Positions 32,914 through 41,220 of a stretch of DNA of 64,000 bases are shown piece by piece. Position numbers and translations under genes: made by a program. This DNA is from Paraburkholderia sp. BL9I2N2 (GTDB lineage Bacteria; Pseudomonadota; Gammaproteobacteria; Burkholderiales; Burkholderiaceae), in assembly GCF_004339745.1 (NCBI RefSeq), contig NZ_SMGP01000001.1:2852001-2916000 (forward strand), in the 5' to 3' direction. The first letter of the stretch is position 1. Each line of letters starts with the position of its first letter. The notes beneath the pieces are model-generated. The model saw only the letters and a list, made by a program, of their open reading frames with translations. It searched no databases and was not told the DNA's origin.

Positions 32914-33393
32914 ATGCAAGGCGACAAAAAGGTCATCGAATATCTCAACTCGCAGTTGAAAAACGAACTGACCGCCATCAATCAGTACTTCCTGCATGCG
33001 CGGATGTATAAGCACTGGGGCCTCGAGAAACTCGGCAAGCATGAATACGATGAATCGATCGGCGAAATGAAGCACGCCGACTGGCTCATCGAACGCATTT
33101 TCATGCTCGACGGTCTGCCGAATCTGCAAGACTTGCACAAGCTGCTGATCGGTGAGGAAACGAAAGAAATCCTCGAATGCGATTTGAAGCTCGAACAGAT
33201 TTCGCAGAGCACCTGTAAAGAAGCCATCGCATATTGCGAAACGGTTCGCGATTTCATCTCGCGTGAAATCTTCACGAAGATTCTCGACGACACCGAAGAG
33301 CATATCGACTGGCTCGAAACGCAAATCGACCTGATCGGCAAGGTCGGCATCCAGAACTACCAGCAATCCGCAATGGGCTCGGTCGAGTCCTGA
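32914..33393 (+). CDS. bfr: Bacterioferritin
   Basis: 159 aa. Iron-storage protein that forms 24-subunit shells with haem at dimer interfaces. The ferroxidase ligands are visible: Glu18 ([17 protein letters not shown]), Glu51 and His54 (GEMKHADW) and the C-terminal pair in [10 protein letters not shown]. Met52 in the same EMKH motif is the haem ligand, so this is the haem-binding type. The ATG at 32914 follows CAAGGACAC. It is a single gene between fumarase and murI; the partner ferredoxin bfd is 1.2 kb downstream. Confidence 0.95.
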   Translation: MQGDKKVIEYLNSQLKNELTAINQYFLHARMYKHWGLEKLGKHEYDESIGEMKHADWLIERIFMLDGLPNLQDLHKLLIGEETKEILECDLKLEQISQSTCKEAIAYCETVRDFISREIFTKILDDTEEHIDWLETQIDLIGKVGIQNYQQSAMGSVES

Positions 33394-33537
33394 TCGAACC
33401 AGGTTGCAACCGTCCGCGTGCCCGTTCATGGGTCAGCTTATTTGCGATGGCCCTGGCCGCGCGGACGATATACTTGCGCACTTTCCTGTTTTTCCGAGTT
33501 TCCCTTGAGTGCTGTGCCGCACGCGTCCTCTTCGCCT

Positions 33538-34425
33538 ATGCCCGCAGAATCACCGTCCACGAATGCAAGAATGTTCACGTCTGGCGCCGGATCGCGCGCA
33601 CCGGTCGGCATTTTCGATTCGGGGCTCGGCGGTTTGTCGGTGTTGCGGGCGGTCCGGGCACAACTGCCTGACGAAGCGATTCTGTACGTCGCGGACTCGC
33701 TCTACGCGCCGTACGGCGAGCGCGACGACGACTTCATCGCCGACCGCACGCTCGCGATCGGCGAATGGCTGGTCAAGCAAGGCGCGAAGGCGCTGGTGGT
33801 CGCCTGCAATACGGCAACCGCGCAGTCGATCGCGCTGGTTCGCGAAAAGCTGCCTATTCCGCTGGTGGGCGTCGAACCTGGCGTCAAACCCGCCGCGCTC
33901 CAGTCGAAAACGCGTGTCGCCGGCGTGCTCGCCACCCAAGTGACACTACGCAGCGCCCGCTTTCAGGCGCTGCTCGAACGCTACGCCGCGGATTGCCGCT
34001 TTCTTTGCCAGCCGGGCCACGGGCTCGTGCAGGCCGTGGAACGCTGCGACGTCGGCTCCGCCGAATTGCGCGCGCTGCTGCGCGGCTATCTGCAACCCAT
34101 GCTCGACGCCGGCGCGGATACGCTGGTGCTCGGCTGCACGCACTACCCGTTTCTGGATGCGGCGATTCGCGACATCGTCGGCGACCGGCTGATGCTGATC
34201 GACACGAGCGTCGCTATTGCGCGCCAACTGGAACGGGTGCTCGACCAGCACGGTTTGCGCGCCGCACCGGAAAACACGGCCATTGTTCTGCCCCGCTTTT
34301 ATTCGACCGGCGACGGCTCGCATCAGCAGCAGCTGGCCGCTACCCTGCTCCACATCGACGCCACCGTCGAACAGGTGTCGATCCCCTCGCGCCGCACGGC
34401 AGCGCCGGACTCCCAAGCCGCATAA
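33538..34425 (+). CDS. murI: Glutamate racemase
   Basis: 295 aa from the ATG at 33538. Makes D-glutamate for peptidoglycan. The motif VGIFDSGLGGLSVLRAV (with the catalytic-region Asp and Ser), the first catalytic cysteine in VVACNTATA and the second in LVLGCTHYPFL are all visible, with SLYAPYGERD between. The start is uncertain: no clear ribosome-binding site precedes 33538, and candidates at 33505 (TTG) and 33571 (ATG) exist; the core begins after about residue 20. Confidence 0.92.
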   Translation: MPAESPSTNARMFTSGAGSRAPVGIFDSGLGGLSVLRAVRAQLPDEAILYVADSLYAPYGERDDDFIADRTLAIGEWLVKQGAKALVVACNTATAQSIALVREKLPIPLVGVEPGVKPAALQSKTRVAGVLATQVTLRSARFQALLERYAADCRFLCQPGHGLVQAVERCDVGSAELRALLRGYLQPMLDAGADTLVLGCTHYPFLDAAIRDIVGDRLMLIDTSVAIARQLERVLDQHGLRAAPENTAIVLPRFYSTGDGSHQQQLAATLLHIDATVEQVSIPSRRTAAPDSQAA

Positions 34426-34598
34426 ACTGCCACCAAGCGCCGTTTTTGGTCCGTTACGCGGCCTTCTGCCCGCTTTTTAGGCGCTTTTCCGCGCCGCCCG
34501 CCGCTGGCACCAGATTCCGTCTCATAGACGAAACCCTTCTAAGAGTCTGGTTTTGTTACAAAAAATCAAGCAGGACACTTGCCAAACGGACCAAACAA

Positions 34599-34617
34599 AA
34601 TGATAATAATTCGCATT
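34599..34617 (+). promoter_or_regulatory. Fur box upstream of bfd-tonB operon
   Basis: AATGATAATAATTCGCATT, close to the GATAATGATAATCATTATC consensus, 10 bp before the bfd start. It predicts iron repression of bfd and possibly of tonB-exbBD downstream. Confidence 0.85.
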
Positions 34618-34627
34618 AACGTTAGCT

Positions 34628-34876
34628 ATGACGCCCGCCATGATTGTCTGTGTCTGCAAGTCTGTTTCTGACCGAAAGATCCGTGCTTCGATCGAGGAAG
34701 GCATGGATTCGTTTGACGAGCTTCAATTCGAGCTCGGCGTTGCATCCTGCTGTGGCAAGTGCGCCGACTCCGTGCGCGACGTCATGATGAAAAGCGGCGT
34801 CTGCGCGAGCCGCTGTGGTTTCGAGCATCACCCGCAAGCCGTACCGCTGACATTTTACGAACGCAAGGCCGCCTGA
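34628..34876 (+). CDS. bfd: Bacterioferritin-associated ferredoxin
   Basis: 82 aa. [2Fe-2S] protein that reduces bacterioferritin to release iron. The cluster cysteines are in MIVCVCKSVSD and ASCCGKCADSVR, the C-x-C and C-x2-C pattern of the Bfd family. The ATG at 34628 or the in-frame ATG at 34640 could be used. A Fur box sits directly upstream, so it is made under iron starvation. Confidence 0.92.
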   Translation: MTPAMIVCVCKSVSDRKIRASIEEGMDSFDELQFELGVASCCGKCADSVRDVMMKSGVCASRCGFEHHPQAVPLTFYERKAA

Positions 34877-35022
34877 GCCAGGTTCCAGGGCGCGGTTCAC
34901 GCCGCGCCTCGAGCGCTCTTACCGCTCCTGCCGTTTTCGCTGTTCAAGCGTTATCCCACTGCCGTCAGCAAGCCAGTATTCGTACCAGCCAGCTACCCGC
35001 TCACCCGTCACAGGAGTTCGAG

Positions 35023-35085
35023 ATGGAATTGCTGATTGGTTTCGTGACTACTTTGTTCATTTCGCTGCTGATTTTTCGAACATGA
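35023..35085 (+). CDS. 20-residue hydrophobic peptide between bfd and tonB
   Basis: MELLIGFVTTLFISLLIFRT, then TGA. It has a good ribosome-binding site (CAGGAG, 6 bp before the ATG) and is almost entirely one membrane-spanning helix. It starts 147 bp after bfd and ends 48 bp before tonB. It could be a real single-TM micro-protein or a leader peptide. Conservation is the missing evidence. Confidence 0.45.
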   Translation: MELLIGFVTTLFISLLIFRT

Positions 35086-35133
35086 CGATGTCTTGTCTGA
35101 CGCGCTGCATCGACTGCGCGCCACCACGCTAAC

Positions 35134-35871
35134 ATGCAGGCTTCGCATACCGCTTCAGCCGGCGCCATGCCGGCTTCGTCCACTCGCACGAACTCTCGCG
35201 TCCTGACCGCAACCGCCGTGGTTGCAGCGATTCACGTCGCGTTGCTTGCCGTCGTGATGACCTTGCGTCACGACCCCGTGCAGCCGGCCCTCGAATCGCA
35301 CGTCATGACCGCGCAGTTGCTGCCGCCGGCGCCGGTTGCCGCGCCGGTCGCCATGCAGTCGATCGCGCCGCCGCCACCCACGCCGACGCCGCCGGTTCAT
35401 ACCAAGCCGAAGGTCCAACCGAAGCCGACTCCGACGCCCAAGCCAACGCCTACGCCTCTACCGGTGGCCGCCGCGCCGTCGCCGACGCCCGTGGCGGCGC
35501 CCGATCCGACGCCGCCCGCACCGGCTGCCCCCGTTGCGCCGCCCGCGCCTGCCGCACCGGCGATCGGCCATCAGACGATGGAGATCAGCGCGCCTAAAAA
35601 CGTCTCGCACCTCGACTGCAACATCGCCAAGCCCGAGTACCCGTCGCTCTCGAAGCGCCGCGGCGAAACCGGCACCGCGTACGTGAAGTTCGTGGTCGGC
35701 CTGACCGGCAAGCTCGAAAACATCGAATTGAAGAAAAGCAGCGGCTTCAGCCGCCTCGACGACGCCGCGCTCGCAGCCGTGCACGGGAGCGCCTGCAAGC
35801 CTTATCTCGAGAACGGCCAGCCAATTCGGGCCGCCTACACCCAGCCTTACGACTTCAATCTGAACGATTGA
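35134..35871 (+). CDS. tonB: TonB energy-transducing protein
   Basis: 245 aa. An N-terminal membrane anchor (about residues 27-45, VLTATAVVAAIHVALLAVVM) is followed by a long Pro/Ala/Thr-rich periplasmic spacer with Lys-Pro repeats (about 65-145) and a C-terminal TonB domain (about 160-245) with YPSLSKRRGETGTAYVKFVVG and FSRLDDAALAAVHGS. It transmits the proton-motive force to outer-membrane siderophore and haem receptors. Followed by exbB and exbD, so the operon is complete. Confidence 0.95.
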   Translation: MQASHTASAGAMPASSTRTNSRVLTATAVVAAIHVALLAVVMTLRHDPVQPALESHVMTAQLLPPAPVAAPVAMQSIAPPPPTPTPPVHTKPKVQPKPTPTPKPTPTPLPVAAAPSPTPVAAPDPTPPAPAAPVAPPAPAAPAIGHQTMEISAPKNVSHLDCNIAKPEYPSLSKRRGETGTAYVKFVVGLTGKLENIELKKSSGFSRLDDAALAAVHGSACKPYLENGQPIRAAYTQPYDFNLND

Positions 35872-35897
35872 GGCAGATTTTAAAAAAAGGAATTGCA

Positions 35898-36629
35898 ATG
35901 CAAAACTACGGACTGGCGCACGTCTGGGCGCAAGGGGATTTCGTGACGCGCGGAATCGCGCTCGCGCTGTTGATCATGTCGGTGATGTCGTGGAGCGTGA
36001 TCGTCATCAAGGGCTGGAACGTGATGCGCCTGAACCGTCTCACGAAGAATGCCGAGCAGGCATTCTGGCATTCGGACGACCTCGCCGACGGCGTGAAGAA
36101 GCTCGGCGCCGGGTCGTCGACGCCGCAGGACAATCCGTTCCTCGCGCTGGCGCTGTCGGGCCAGGAAGCGGCCGATCATCATCATCAGACGCAGCCGCAT
36201 CTGCACGACCGCATGGACGTGTCGGACTGGGTCACGCGCTGCCTGAAGGACACGATGGACGAAAGCGTCGCGCGCATGCAGAGCGGTCTCGCGGTTCTCG
36301 CGTCGATCGGCAGCACGGCGCCGTTCGTCGGTCTGTTCGGCACGGTGTGGGGCATCTATCACGCGCTGCTGGCCATCGGCGCGAGCGGCCAGTCGTCGAT
36401 CGATCAGGTGGCCGGTCCGGTCGGCGAAGCGTTGATCATGACCGCGTTCGGCCTCTTCGTCGCGATTCCGGCGGTGCTCGGCTACAACGCACTGACGCGC
36501 GCCAACAAGGCGGTCGTCGCCAAACTGAGCCGTTTTGCGCACGGCCTGCATGCATTCTTCGTGACGGGCGCGCGCCTGTCGTCGTCCAGGCGCGGCGACG
36601 GCCTGCGTCTTGCCGCGCGCACGAACTGA
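35898..36629 (+). CDS. exbB: ExbB proton-channel subunit
   Basis: 243 aa, MotA/TolQ/ExbB fold with three membrane segments (about 17-36, 133-155 and 172-195). The signature LASIGSTAPFVGLFGTVWGI and EALIMTAFGLFVAIPAVLGYNA hold the pore threonines. With ExbD it drives TonB. AAAGGAATTGC precedes the ATG at 35898; tonB ends 27 bp upstream. Confidence 0.95.
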   Translation: MQNYGLAHVWAQGDFVTRGIALALLIMSVMSWSVIVIKGWNVMRLNRLTKNAEQAFWHSDDLADGVKKLGAGSSTPQDNPFLALALSGQEAADHHHQTQPHLHDRMDVSDWVTRCLKDTMDESVARMQSGLAVLASIGSTAPFVGLFGTVWGIYHALLAIGASGQSSIDQVAGPVGEALIMTAFGLFVAIPAVLGYNALTRANKAVVAKLSRFAHGLHAFFVTGARLSSSRRGDGLRLAARTN

Positions 36630-36645
36630 TTGACGAGGCACTCCG

Positions 36646-37065
36646 ATGGCAATGAGCCCCTTCGCCGGCGACGATGACGACGGCCTGATGAACGAAATCA
36701 ACATGACGCCGCTCGTCGACGTGATGTTGGTTCTCCTGATCGTCTTCATGGTGACGATTCCGGTGATTCGTCATGCGGTCAAAATCGATCTGCCGCACGC
36801 AAGCAGTCAGAAGGAAGACACCAAGCCCGCGCAGGTGACGGTCACGGTCGACGCGGACGGCAACGTCATGTGGGACGACAAGAAGCTCGACGACGCCGCA
36901 CTGCGCGCGAAGATTGCAGAGGCCGCGCAAGCGAACCCGCAACCCGAGCTGCATCTGGATGCGGACCGCAAGGTTCCGTACGAGAAAGTGGCGGAAGTGA
37001 TGTCGGCGGCACAAGCCGGCGGCCTTACGAAGATCGGCTTCGTTACGCAACCGAAAGCCAGGTGA
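36646..37065 (+). CDS. exbD: ExbD proton-channel subunit
   Basis: 139 aa. A single N-terminal membrane segment preceded by NEINMTPLVDVMLVLLIVFM, in which the Asp of PLVDVMLVLL is the proton carrier. The periplasmic C-terminal domain has VTVDADGNVMWDDKKL and KVPYEKVAEVMSAAQAGGL. Ends the bfd-tonB-exbBD block and is followed by a strong terminator. Confidence 0.95.
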   Translation: MAMSPFAGDDDDGLMNEINMTPLVDVMLVLLIVFMVTIPVIRHAVKIDLPHASSQKEDTKPAQVTVTVDADGNVMWDDKKLDDAALRAKIAEAAQANPQPELHLDADRKVPYEKVAEVMSAAQAGGLTKIGFVTQPKAR

Positions 37066-37101
37066 CGCCGTAAAAAGCCCTTGAAACAAGGGCCAAAAAG
37101 T

Positions 37102-37137
37102 AAAAGGCCTTCATCGTCAGATGAAGGCCTTTTTTTG
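37102..37137 (+). terminator. Rho-independent terminator after exbD
   Basis: 14-bp stem AAAAGGCCTTCATC (37102-37115) with its complement at 37120-37133, loop GTCA, followed by T-run. Confidence 0.95.
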
Positions 37138-37166
37138 TGCGCACTCGGCGCCTTCGGGCGGCGGGA

Positions 37167-37289
37167 TCATTTGCCATCGTTCGAAGATTGATAGCTCGTC
37201 GAATCACCGCATGCGACAGCCGTGATCGACACGGACAGCGCGGTCAGCCCTATCAGGCCCGCTATGATAGCGGCCATGAGTTTCCGCAT
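37167..37289 (-). CDS. Small lipoprotein-like secreted peptide (40 aa)
   Basis: MRKLMAAIIAGLIGLTALSV then SITAVACGDS and a short Ser/Asn/Gln-rich tail. The N-terminus is a classic lipoprotein signal (two basic residues, hydrophobic core, VAC as lipobox). AAGGAG precedes the ATG at 37289. Small entericidin-like or DUF-type lipoproteins of this size are common in Burkholderia; the exact family is not certain. It is convergent with exbD. Confidence 0.7.
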   Translation of the reverse strand: MRKLMAAIIAGLIGLTALSVSITAVACGDSTSYQSSNDGK

Positions 37290-37419
37290 AAGAGACTCCT
37301 TAGCGAAGGGATTTCACTATAGGCCCGTCCGCGCGCGCATTCAAGCAAACGGCCATTGAAAGTACTCATGACAGGCCACGCTTAAATGCTAAAAGCGATG
37401 TTGCGGTCCGTAACAAGTG

Positions 37420-38409
37420 CTATGGCGCAATTGCAAACATCGGCTGCGCGGCAACGACATTTACTTCGCGCGCGGGACACTCGCCCGCGATGTGTTTACC
37501 GTCGTCAGGATCGAGCATCTCGACCAGATAATCGACAAAGGCGCGCACGGCCGGCACCATCCCCTGCCGCGACACGAATACGGCGTACAACTGCGGCGTC
37601 GGAAACGTCCAGCCCGGCATAACCGGCGACAATTGGCCGGCTCGCAGCGCGGCGCCGTACATCATCTCCGGCAGCGCGGCGATGCCGACGCCGGCGAGCA
37701 CCGCTTCACGAATCGTCATCAGATCGGCGGTCACGAGGCGCGGCTCGTGTTCGTGCGCATGACGCGTGCCGTCGGGCGCGATCAGGTTGTAGACGTGGCG
37801 TCCGTCGCCGGTCGGTACGTCGAGCGTTTCGAAACCGTTCAGATCGGCTGGCAGCAATGGCGGCGCATTCTGTTGCAACAGGCTCGGCGCGCCGACCAGC
37901 ATCTGCTGCGTGCGCCACAGCGGCCGCACCACGATATTGGCGTTTTCCGGCGGATCCGAGCGCACCCGCAGCGCGACGTCGATCGAATCCTCGAACAGAT
38001 CGACCACGCGGTTCGTCACGCGCATCACCACCCGCACTTCCGGATAGCGATGCATGAATTCGGGCAGGATCTGCGACAGAATGGTCTGCGAGATCGTGAC
38101 CGGCACGCTGACGCGCACCGTGCCGCGCGGCGACGAGCGCAGCTGCTGGACAACGTTCACGGCCGCCTGCGCCTCGCTTAGCATCGCCTGGCAATGCTGG
38201 TAGAACAATTGCCCGGCTTCGGTCAGCGCCAGCTTGCGCGTGGATCGCTGCAACAGCCGCACGCCGAGCGACGCTTCCAGTTCGGTCAGACGGCGTGACA
38301 GGCGCGACTTGGAAATCCCCAGCACGCGTTCGGCGGCCGAAAACCCGCCGTGTTCGACAACCTGCGAAAAATACATCAGGTCATTCAGATTATGTGAATC
38401 GATCTTCAT
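37420..38409 (-). CDS. LysR-family regulator next to pirin gene
   Basis: 329 aa from the ATG at 38409. The HTH (LMYFSQVVEHGGFSAAERVLGISKSRLSRRLTELE, seen as MYFSQVVEHGGFSAAERVLG and SKSRLSRRLTELE) is followed by a CrgA-like effector domain with GTVRVSVPVTISQ and AGVGIAALPEMM. It is divergent from the pirin gene (122-bp gap). In Burkholderia this LysR/pirin pair is conserved, so it probably controls the pirin gene, perhaps in response to oxidative or phenolic signals. Confidence 0.9.
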   Translation of the reverse strand: MKIDSHNLNDLMYFSQVVEHGGFSAAERVLGISKSRLSRRLTELEASLGVRLLQRSTRKLALTEAGQLFYQHCQAMLSEAQAAVNVVQQLRSSPRGTVRVSVPVTISQTILSQILPEFMHRYPEVRVVMRVTNRVVDLFEDSIDVALRVRSDPPENANIVVRPLWRTQQMLVGAPSLLQQNAPPLLPADLNGFETLDVPTGDGRHVYNLIAPDGTRHAHEHEPRLVTADLMTIREAVLAGVGIAALPEMMYGAALRAGQLSPVMPGWTFPTPQLYAVFVSRQGMVPAVRAFVDYLVEMLDPDDGKHIAGECPAREVNVVAAQPMFAIAP

Positions 38410-38531
38410 CTCATCGTTCCAGTAATAGAACAATCCATTGCGTGAGGGCGGCTGGCACCCCGGAAAACGGTCCCTATAATAGCTCCATGTTTCAAAAATA
38501 ACGCTATTCCCCATTTTTTGAGGTGACTTTG

Positions 38532-39410
38532 ATGAGCACGACCCGCACGATCGAACGCACGTTCCCGGCCGTTCGCACGACCGAGGGTGGCGGCTTTATC
38601 GTCCACCGCCCGTTTCCCACCCGCCTGCTGATGGACTTCGATCCGTTCCTGCTGCTCGACGAAATGGGCCCGATCGACTACGCGCCGGGCGAGGCCAAAG
38701 GCGCGCCCGACCATCCGCATCGCGGCTTCGAAACGGTCACGTATGTGCTCGAGGGACAGTTCGGCCACAAAGATTCGGCCGGCCATTCCGGCACCCTGCA
38801 CGCCGGCGACGTCCAATGGATGACCGCGGGCGCGGGCGTCGTGCACAGCGAGATGCCGGACCCGTCGTTCATCCGCACCGGCGGACGCGTGCACGGCCTG
38901 CAACTCTGGGTGAATCTGCCGCGGCGCGACAAGATGATCGAGCCGCGCTACCAGGAAATCCCGTCGTCGAGCATTCCCGTGGCGACCTCCGCGGACGGCA
39001 AAGTGCGCGTCAAGGTGATCGCCGGCGAGGCGCTCGGCGTCAAAGCGGCAATCGAAACGCGTACGCCGATCCTGTACCAGCATTTCTCGCTGCAACCGGG
39101 CGCGACGATCCGGCAGCCGGTGCCGGCCGACTATCGCGTGTTTGCCTATAGCCTGTCCGGCAAGGGCTTCTACGGTGAAGGCGAAGCGCGTCAGGAAATC
39201 GACGCGCAGAAAATGGTCGTGTTTCAGAACGATGGCGACTCCGTGACGCTCACGGCCGGCGCGGAGCCACTCGAGGTGCTGCTGCTCGGCGGCGTGCCGC
39301 TGAAGGAGCCCGTGGTGCGCTACGGCCCGTTCGTGATGAACACGGAAGACGAGATTCGCCAGGCTGTCGTTGATTACCAGGCGGGGCGCATGGGCGCGAT
39401 CACGCATTGA
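38532..39410 (+). CDS. Pirin-family bicupin protein
   Basis: 292 aa. Two cupin domains; the first carries the metal-ligand pattern HPHRGFETVTYVLEG (His pair), GDVQWMTAGAGVVHSEM (His and Glu), with FDPFLLLDEMGP before it. Bacterial pirins act as quercetin 2,3-dioxygenase or as redox-sensing partners. GAGGTG precedes the ATG at 38532. Divergent from the LysR gene. Confidence 0.92.
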   Translation: MSTTRTIERTFPAVRTTEGGGFIVHRPFPTRLLMDFDPFLLLDEMGPIDYAPGEAKGAPDHPHRGFETVTYVLEGQFGHKDSAGHSGTLHAGDVQWMTAGAGVVHSEMPDPSFIRTGGRVHGLQLWVNLPRRDKMIEPRYQEIPSSSIPVATSADGKVRVKVIAGEALGVKAAIETRTPILYQHFSLQPGATIRQPVPADYRVFAYSLSGKGFYGEGEARQEIDAQKMVVFQNDGDSVTLTAGAEPLEVLLLGGVPLKEPVVRYGPFVMNTEDEIRQAVVDYQAGRMGAITH

Positions 39411-39565
39411 GTCGTCGACGGGCGCGGCATGGTCCGTCCGCGGCGCAACCCGAGGCGCGAAGGCCGGTAAATTCGTTCACAATAGCAATTCAGGCCGCGC
39501 GCCACGCCGTTCACTGATAACGGGCCGTGGCGCGCGGCGATTTCCGTCCCTGTTCAGGAGCGCGC

Positions 39566-39964
39566 ATGGCAGAGTCCACCGTCACCGCACACATCGGTTC
39601 GACGAATTTCCAGGTTCTTTTCGACGACGGCACGCACACATGGCTTGCCGACGAACCCGAGTCGCTCGGCGGCGGTGATCGCGGGCCGACGCCTGTGTCA
39701 CTGTTGCTGTCGAGCCTCGGTGCTTGCACGTCGATCACGCTGAAGATGTACGCCCAGCGCAAGGACTGGCCGCTCGCCGACGTGCGCGTGACGCTTTCGC
39801 TCGAAACCGGCGACGCGGGCACGACCATCGATCGCAGGATCGTGCTCGAAGGCAATCTGTCCGACGAACAGCGGGAACGGCTCTTGCAAATCGCCAATCA
39901 GTGCCCGGTTCACAAGATCCTCACGCATTCGATTACGATCCGTTCGGGGCTCGCCGTCGCTTAA
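39566..39964 (+). CDS. OsmC/Ohr-family peroxide-resistance protein
   Basis: 132 aa. Hydroperoxide reductase family: the two redox cysteines are in [17 protein letters not shown] (about residue 57) and [10 protein letters not shown] (about residue 115). An Arg/Lys-rich YAQRKDWPL follows the first. This is the OsmC-like rather than the OhrA branch, judged by [14 protein letters not shown]. The ATG at 39566 follows CAGGAGCGC. Confidence 0.9.
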   Translation: MAESTVTAHIGSTNFQVLFDDGTHTWLADEPESLGGGDRGPTPVSLLLSSLGACTSITLKMYAQRKDWPLADVRVTLSLETGDAGTTIDRRIVLEGNLSDEQRERLLQIANQCPVHKILTHSITIRSGLAVA

Positions 39965-39988
39965 ACGCTTTCATAGGAAGCCGTCGTT

Positions 39989-40471
39989 TTGAATTTCGAA
40001 CACCTTATCCAGATCAACGACCCGTTGAATCCGTTTGTCGAATCGATGACCCGCGAGCAGTTGTGGGAGGGTCTCGTGCTGCGTGCCGAACAGCCGCAAC
40101 TGTTCGTGATGGGGCTCGATAGTTGCACGATTCTTTCGCGCGACGGCAACGTCCTCGAACGGGAGCTGCACTATGGCCAGGCCACGGTGCGCGACCGCGT
40201 CACGCTGGAGGAGAGCCAGAGCGTGCGCTACGACATTCTGCCGACGGCCGATCACGTCGGCGGCTCGCTCACCATGACGATTGAGCAACCGGACGAACTG
40301 CAACTGTTCCTGCGCTTCGAGTACGCGACCACGCTGCCCGAATCGACCGATCCCGACGCGCATCAGACGCAGGAGATCGTGAAGTCGGCATATCGGGAGA
40401 ACGATATCGATACCGTTCGGCTGATTCGCCAGTATGTGCAAACGAAACGGGAGCCCGGCACGCTGCATTGA
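39989..40471 (+). CDS. DUF1857/AtaL-like SRPBCC protein
   Basis: 160 aa. The fold is suggested by INDPLNPFVESMTREQLWEGLVLRAEQPQLF (seen as REQLWEGLVLRAEQPQLF) at the start, the beta-rich middle (ERELHYGQATVRDRVTLEE, GGSLTMTIEQPDELQLFLRFEY) and a long C-terminal helix, as in the START-like DUF1857 family. It begins with TTG at 39989 (AGGAAG upstream); no better start exists in frame. It starts 24 bp after the OsmC gene, so they probably form an operon. Confidence 0.8.
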   Translation: MNFEHLIQINDPLNPFVESMTREQLWEGLVLRAEQPQLFVMGLDSCTILSRDGNVLERELHYGQATVRDRVTLEESQSVRYDILPTADHVGGSLTMTIEQPDELQLFLRFEYATTLPESTDPDAHQTQEIVKSAYRENDIDTVRLIRQYVQTKREPGTLH

Positions 40472-40503
40472 ATGTCGCGCGGGCACCCTGCTCGCCATTG
40501 AGC

Positions 40504-40534
40504 GCAAGACCGCCGAACGAGCTGGCGGTCTTGC
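40504..40534 (+). terminator. Stem-loop after DUF1857 gene
   Basis: GCAAGACCGCC (40504-40514) and GGCGGTCTTGC (40524-40534), 9-base loop, 32 bp past the stop. There is no T-run after it, so it may be a weak terminator or an mRNA 3' stabiliser. Confidence 0.45.
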
Positions 40535-40608
40535 TGCAAACTCCTCCGCCGTTCCGCCTCCCCCCACAGACTATCGAAAATCAAATCCGATCAATTTCTC
40601 TTCCTTGT

Positions 40609-40629
40609 AAATGGGAATAGTTATCATTT
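40609..40629 (+). promoter_or_regulatory. Fur-box-like site upstream of hemP
   Basis: A 21-bp imperfect palindrome ending in AAATG ... CATTT, with GGAATAGTTAT inside, about 38 bp before the hemP start. About 11 of 19 bases match the Fur consensus by eye. Confidence 0.7.
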
Positions 40630-40666
40630 AGAATTAATCCATCGAATCGACCAACAGCTAAAACGA

Positions 40667-40933
40667 ATGACCGATCCCACGCGCCCTTCCACACTCAGCC
40701 TGCGCCGCCCGGCGGCCGCGCTGACCAGCCGCCCGAAAACGTCGACGGCGACGGCACCGGTAACCGGCCAGAAACCCGGCGCGGATCGGACTAACGGTTC
40801 GGGCGAGACGTCGGAGCGAGTCGTACGGAGCGACGCTCTGTTGCAAGGACATAGCCACGTCAGCATCGTGCATAACGGCGAGACCTATCAGTTGCGGGCA
40901 ACGCGCTTAGGCAAGCTGATCCTGACGAAGTAG
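40667..40933 (+). CDS. hemP: HemP/HmuP-family hemin uptake protein
   Basis: 88 aa. The family core lies at the C-terminus: SDALLQGHSHVSIVHNGETY and QLRATRLGKLILTK. The N-terminal 50 residues are a low-complexity Thr/Pro/Ala linker. HemP proteins are small regulators or adaptors needed for haem-uptake gene expression. A Fur-like box precedes it. No haem receptor gene is adjacent in this window. Confidence 0.88.
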   Translation: MTDPTRPSTLSLRRPAAALTSRPKTSTATAPVTGQKPGADRTNGSGETSERVVRSDALLQGHSHVSIVHNGETYQLRATRLGKLILTK

Positions 40934-40939
40934 GAACGA

Positions 40940-41176
40940 ATAGCAGTCAGTACCGGGTATTGTGGGGACCACCTCCCAGAGAGGTGTTGGGCAGTAGCCA
41001 GCCATGACGGCTTGCACGCGAGAACTAGACCCCTTCGTGCAGACACCAAGCCAGCCGTCGCAGCAAGCCAGGCCGCTTTTTTTGGTTCTCACTCGATACG
41101 GCAGCACGCAACACCGTGTGCCGATCATGTGGAAAATGGAAAAGCCGTGGGATGTTGTCATCTCCACGGCTTTTTG
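40940..41176 (+). ncRNA. Candidate small RNA between hemP and ftrD
   Basis: The 287-bp gap has no ORF but is highly self-complementary: ACCTCC/GGAGGT-like arms at about 40970-40985, and an ACGGCT-GCACG arm (41007-41020) pairing with CGTGC (41037-41041) and AGCCGT (41055-41060). It ends in a good terminator: AAAGCCGTGG (41141-41150) with CCACGGCTTT (41164-41173) and a T-run. This fits an intergenic sRNA, or simply a structured 3' UTR of hemP. No known RNA family recognised. Confidence 0.35.
41141..41176 (+). terminator. Rho-independent terminator after hemP region
   Basis: 10-bp stem AAAGCCGTGG and CCACGGCTTT with a 13-base loop, then TTTTTG. It lies 207 bp downstream of the hemP stop. Confidence 0.85.
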
Positions 41177-41220
41177 TTTTGTGCTGGCGCTAACTACTGC
41201 AAGCGCGAGCGGTGAATTCG

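Noticed and set aside
40940..41140. Assignment as 6S RNA, tmRNA or SRP RNA
   Set aside because: The region is structured, but the characteristic conserved segments of those RNAs are not present.
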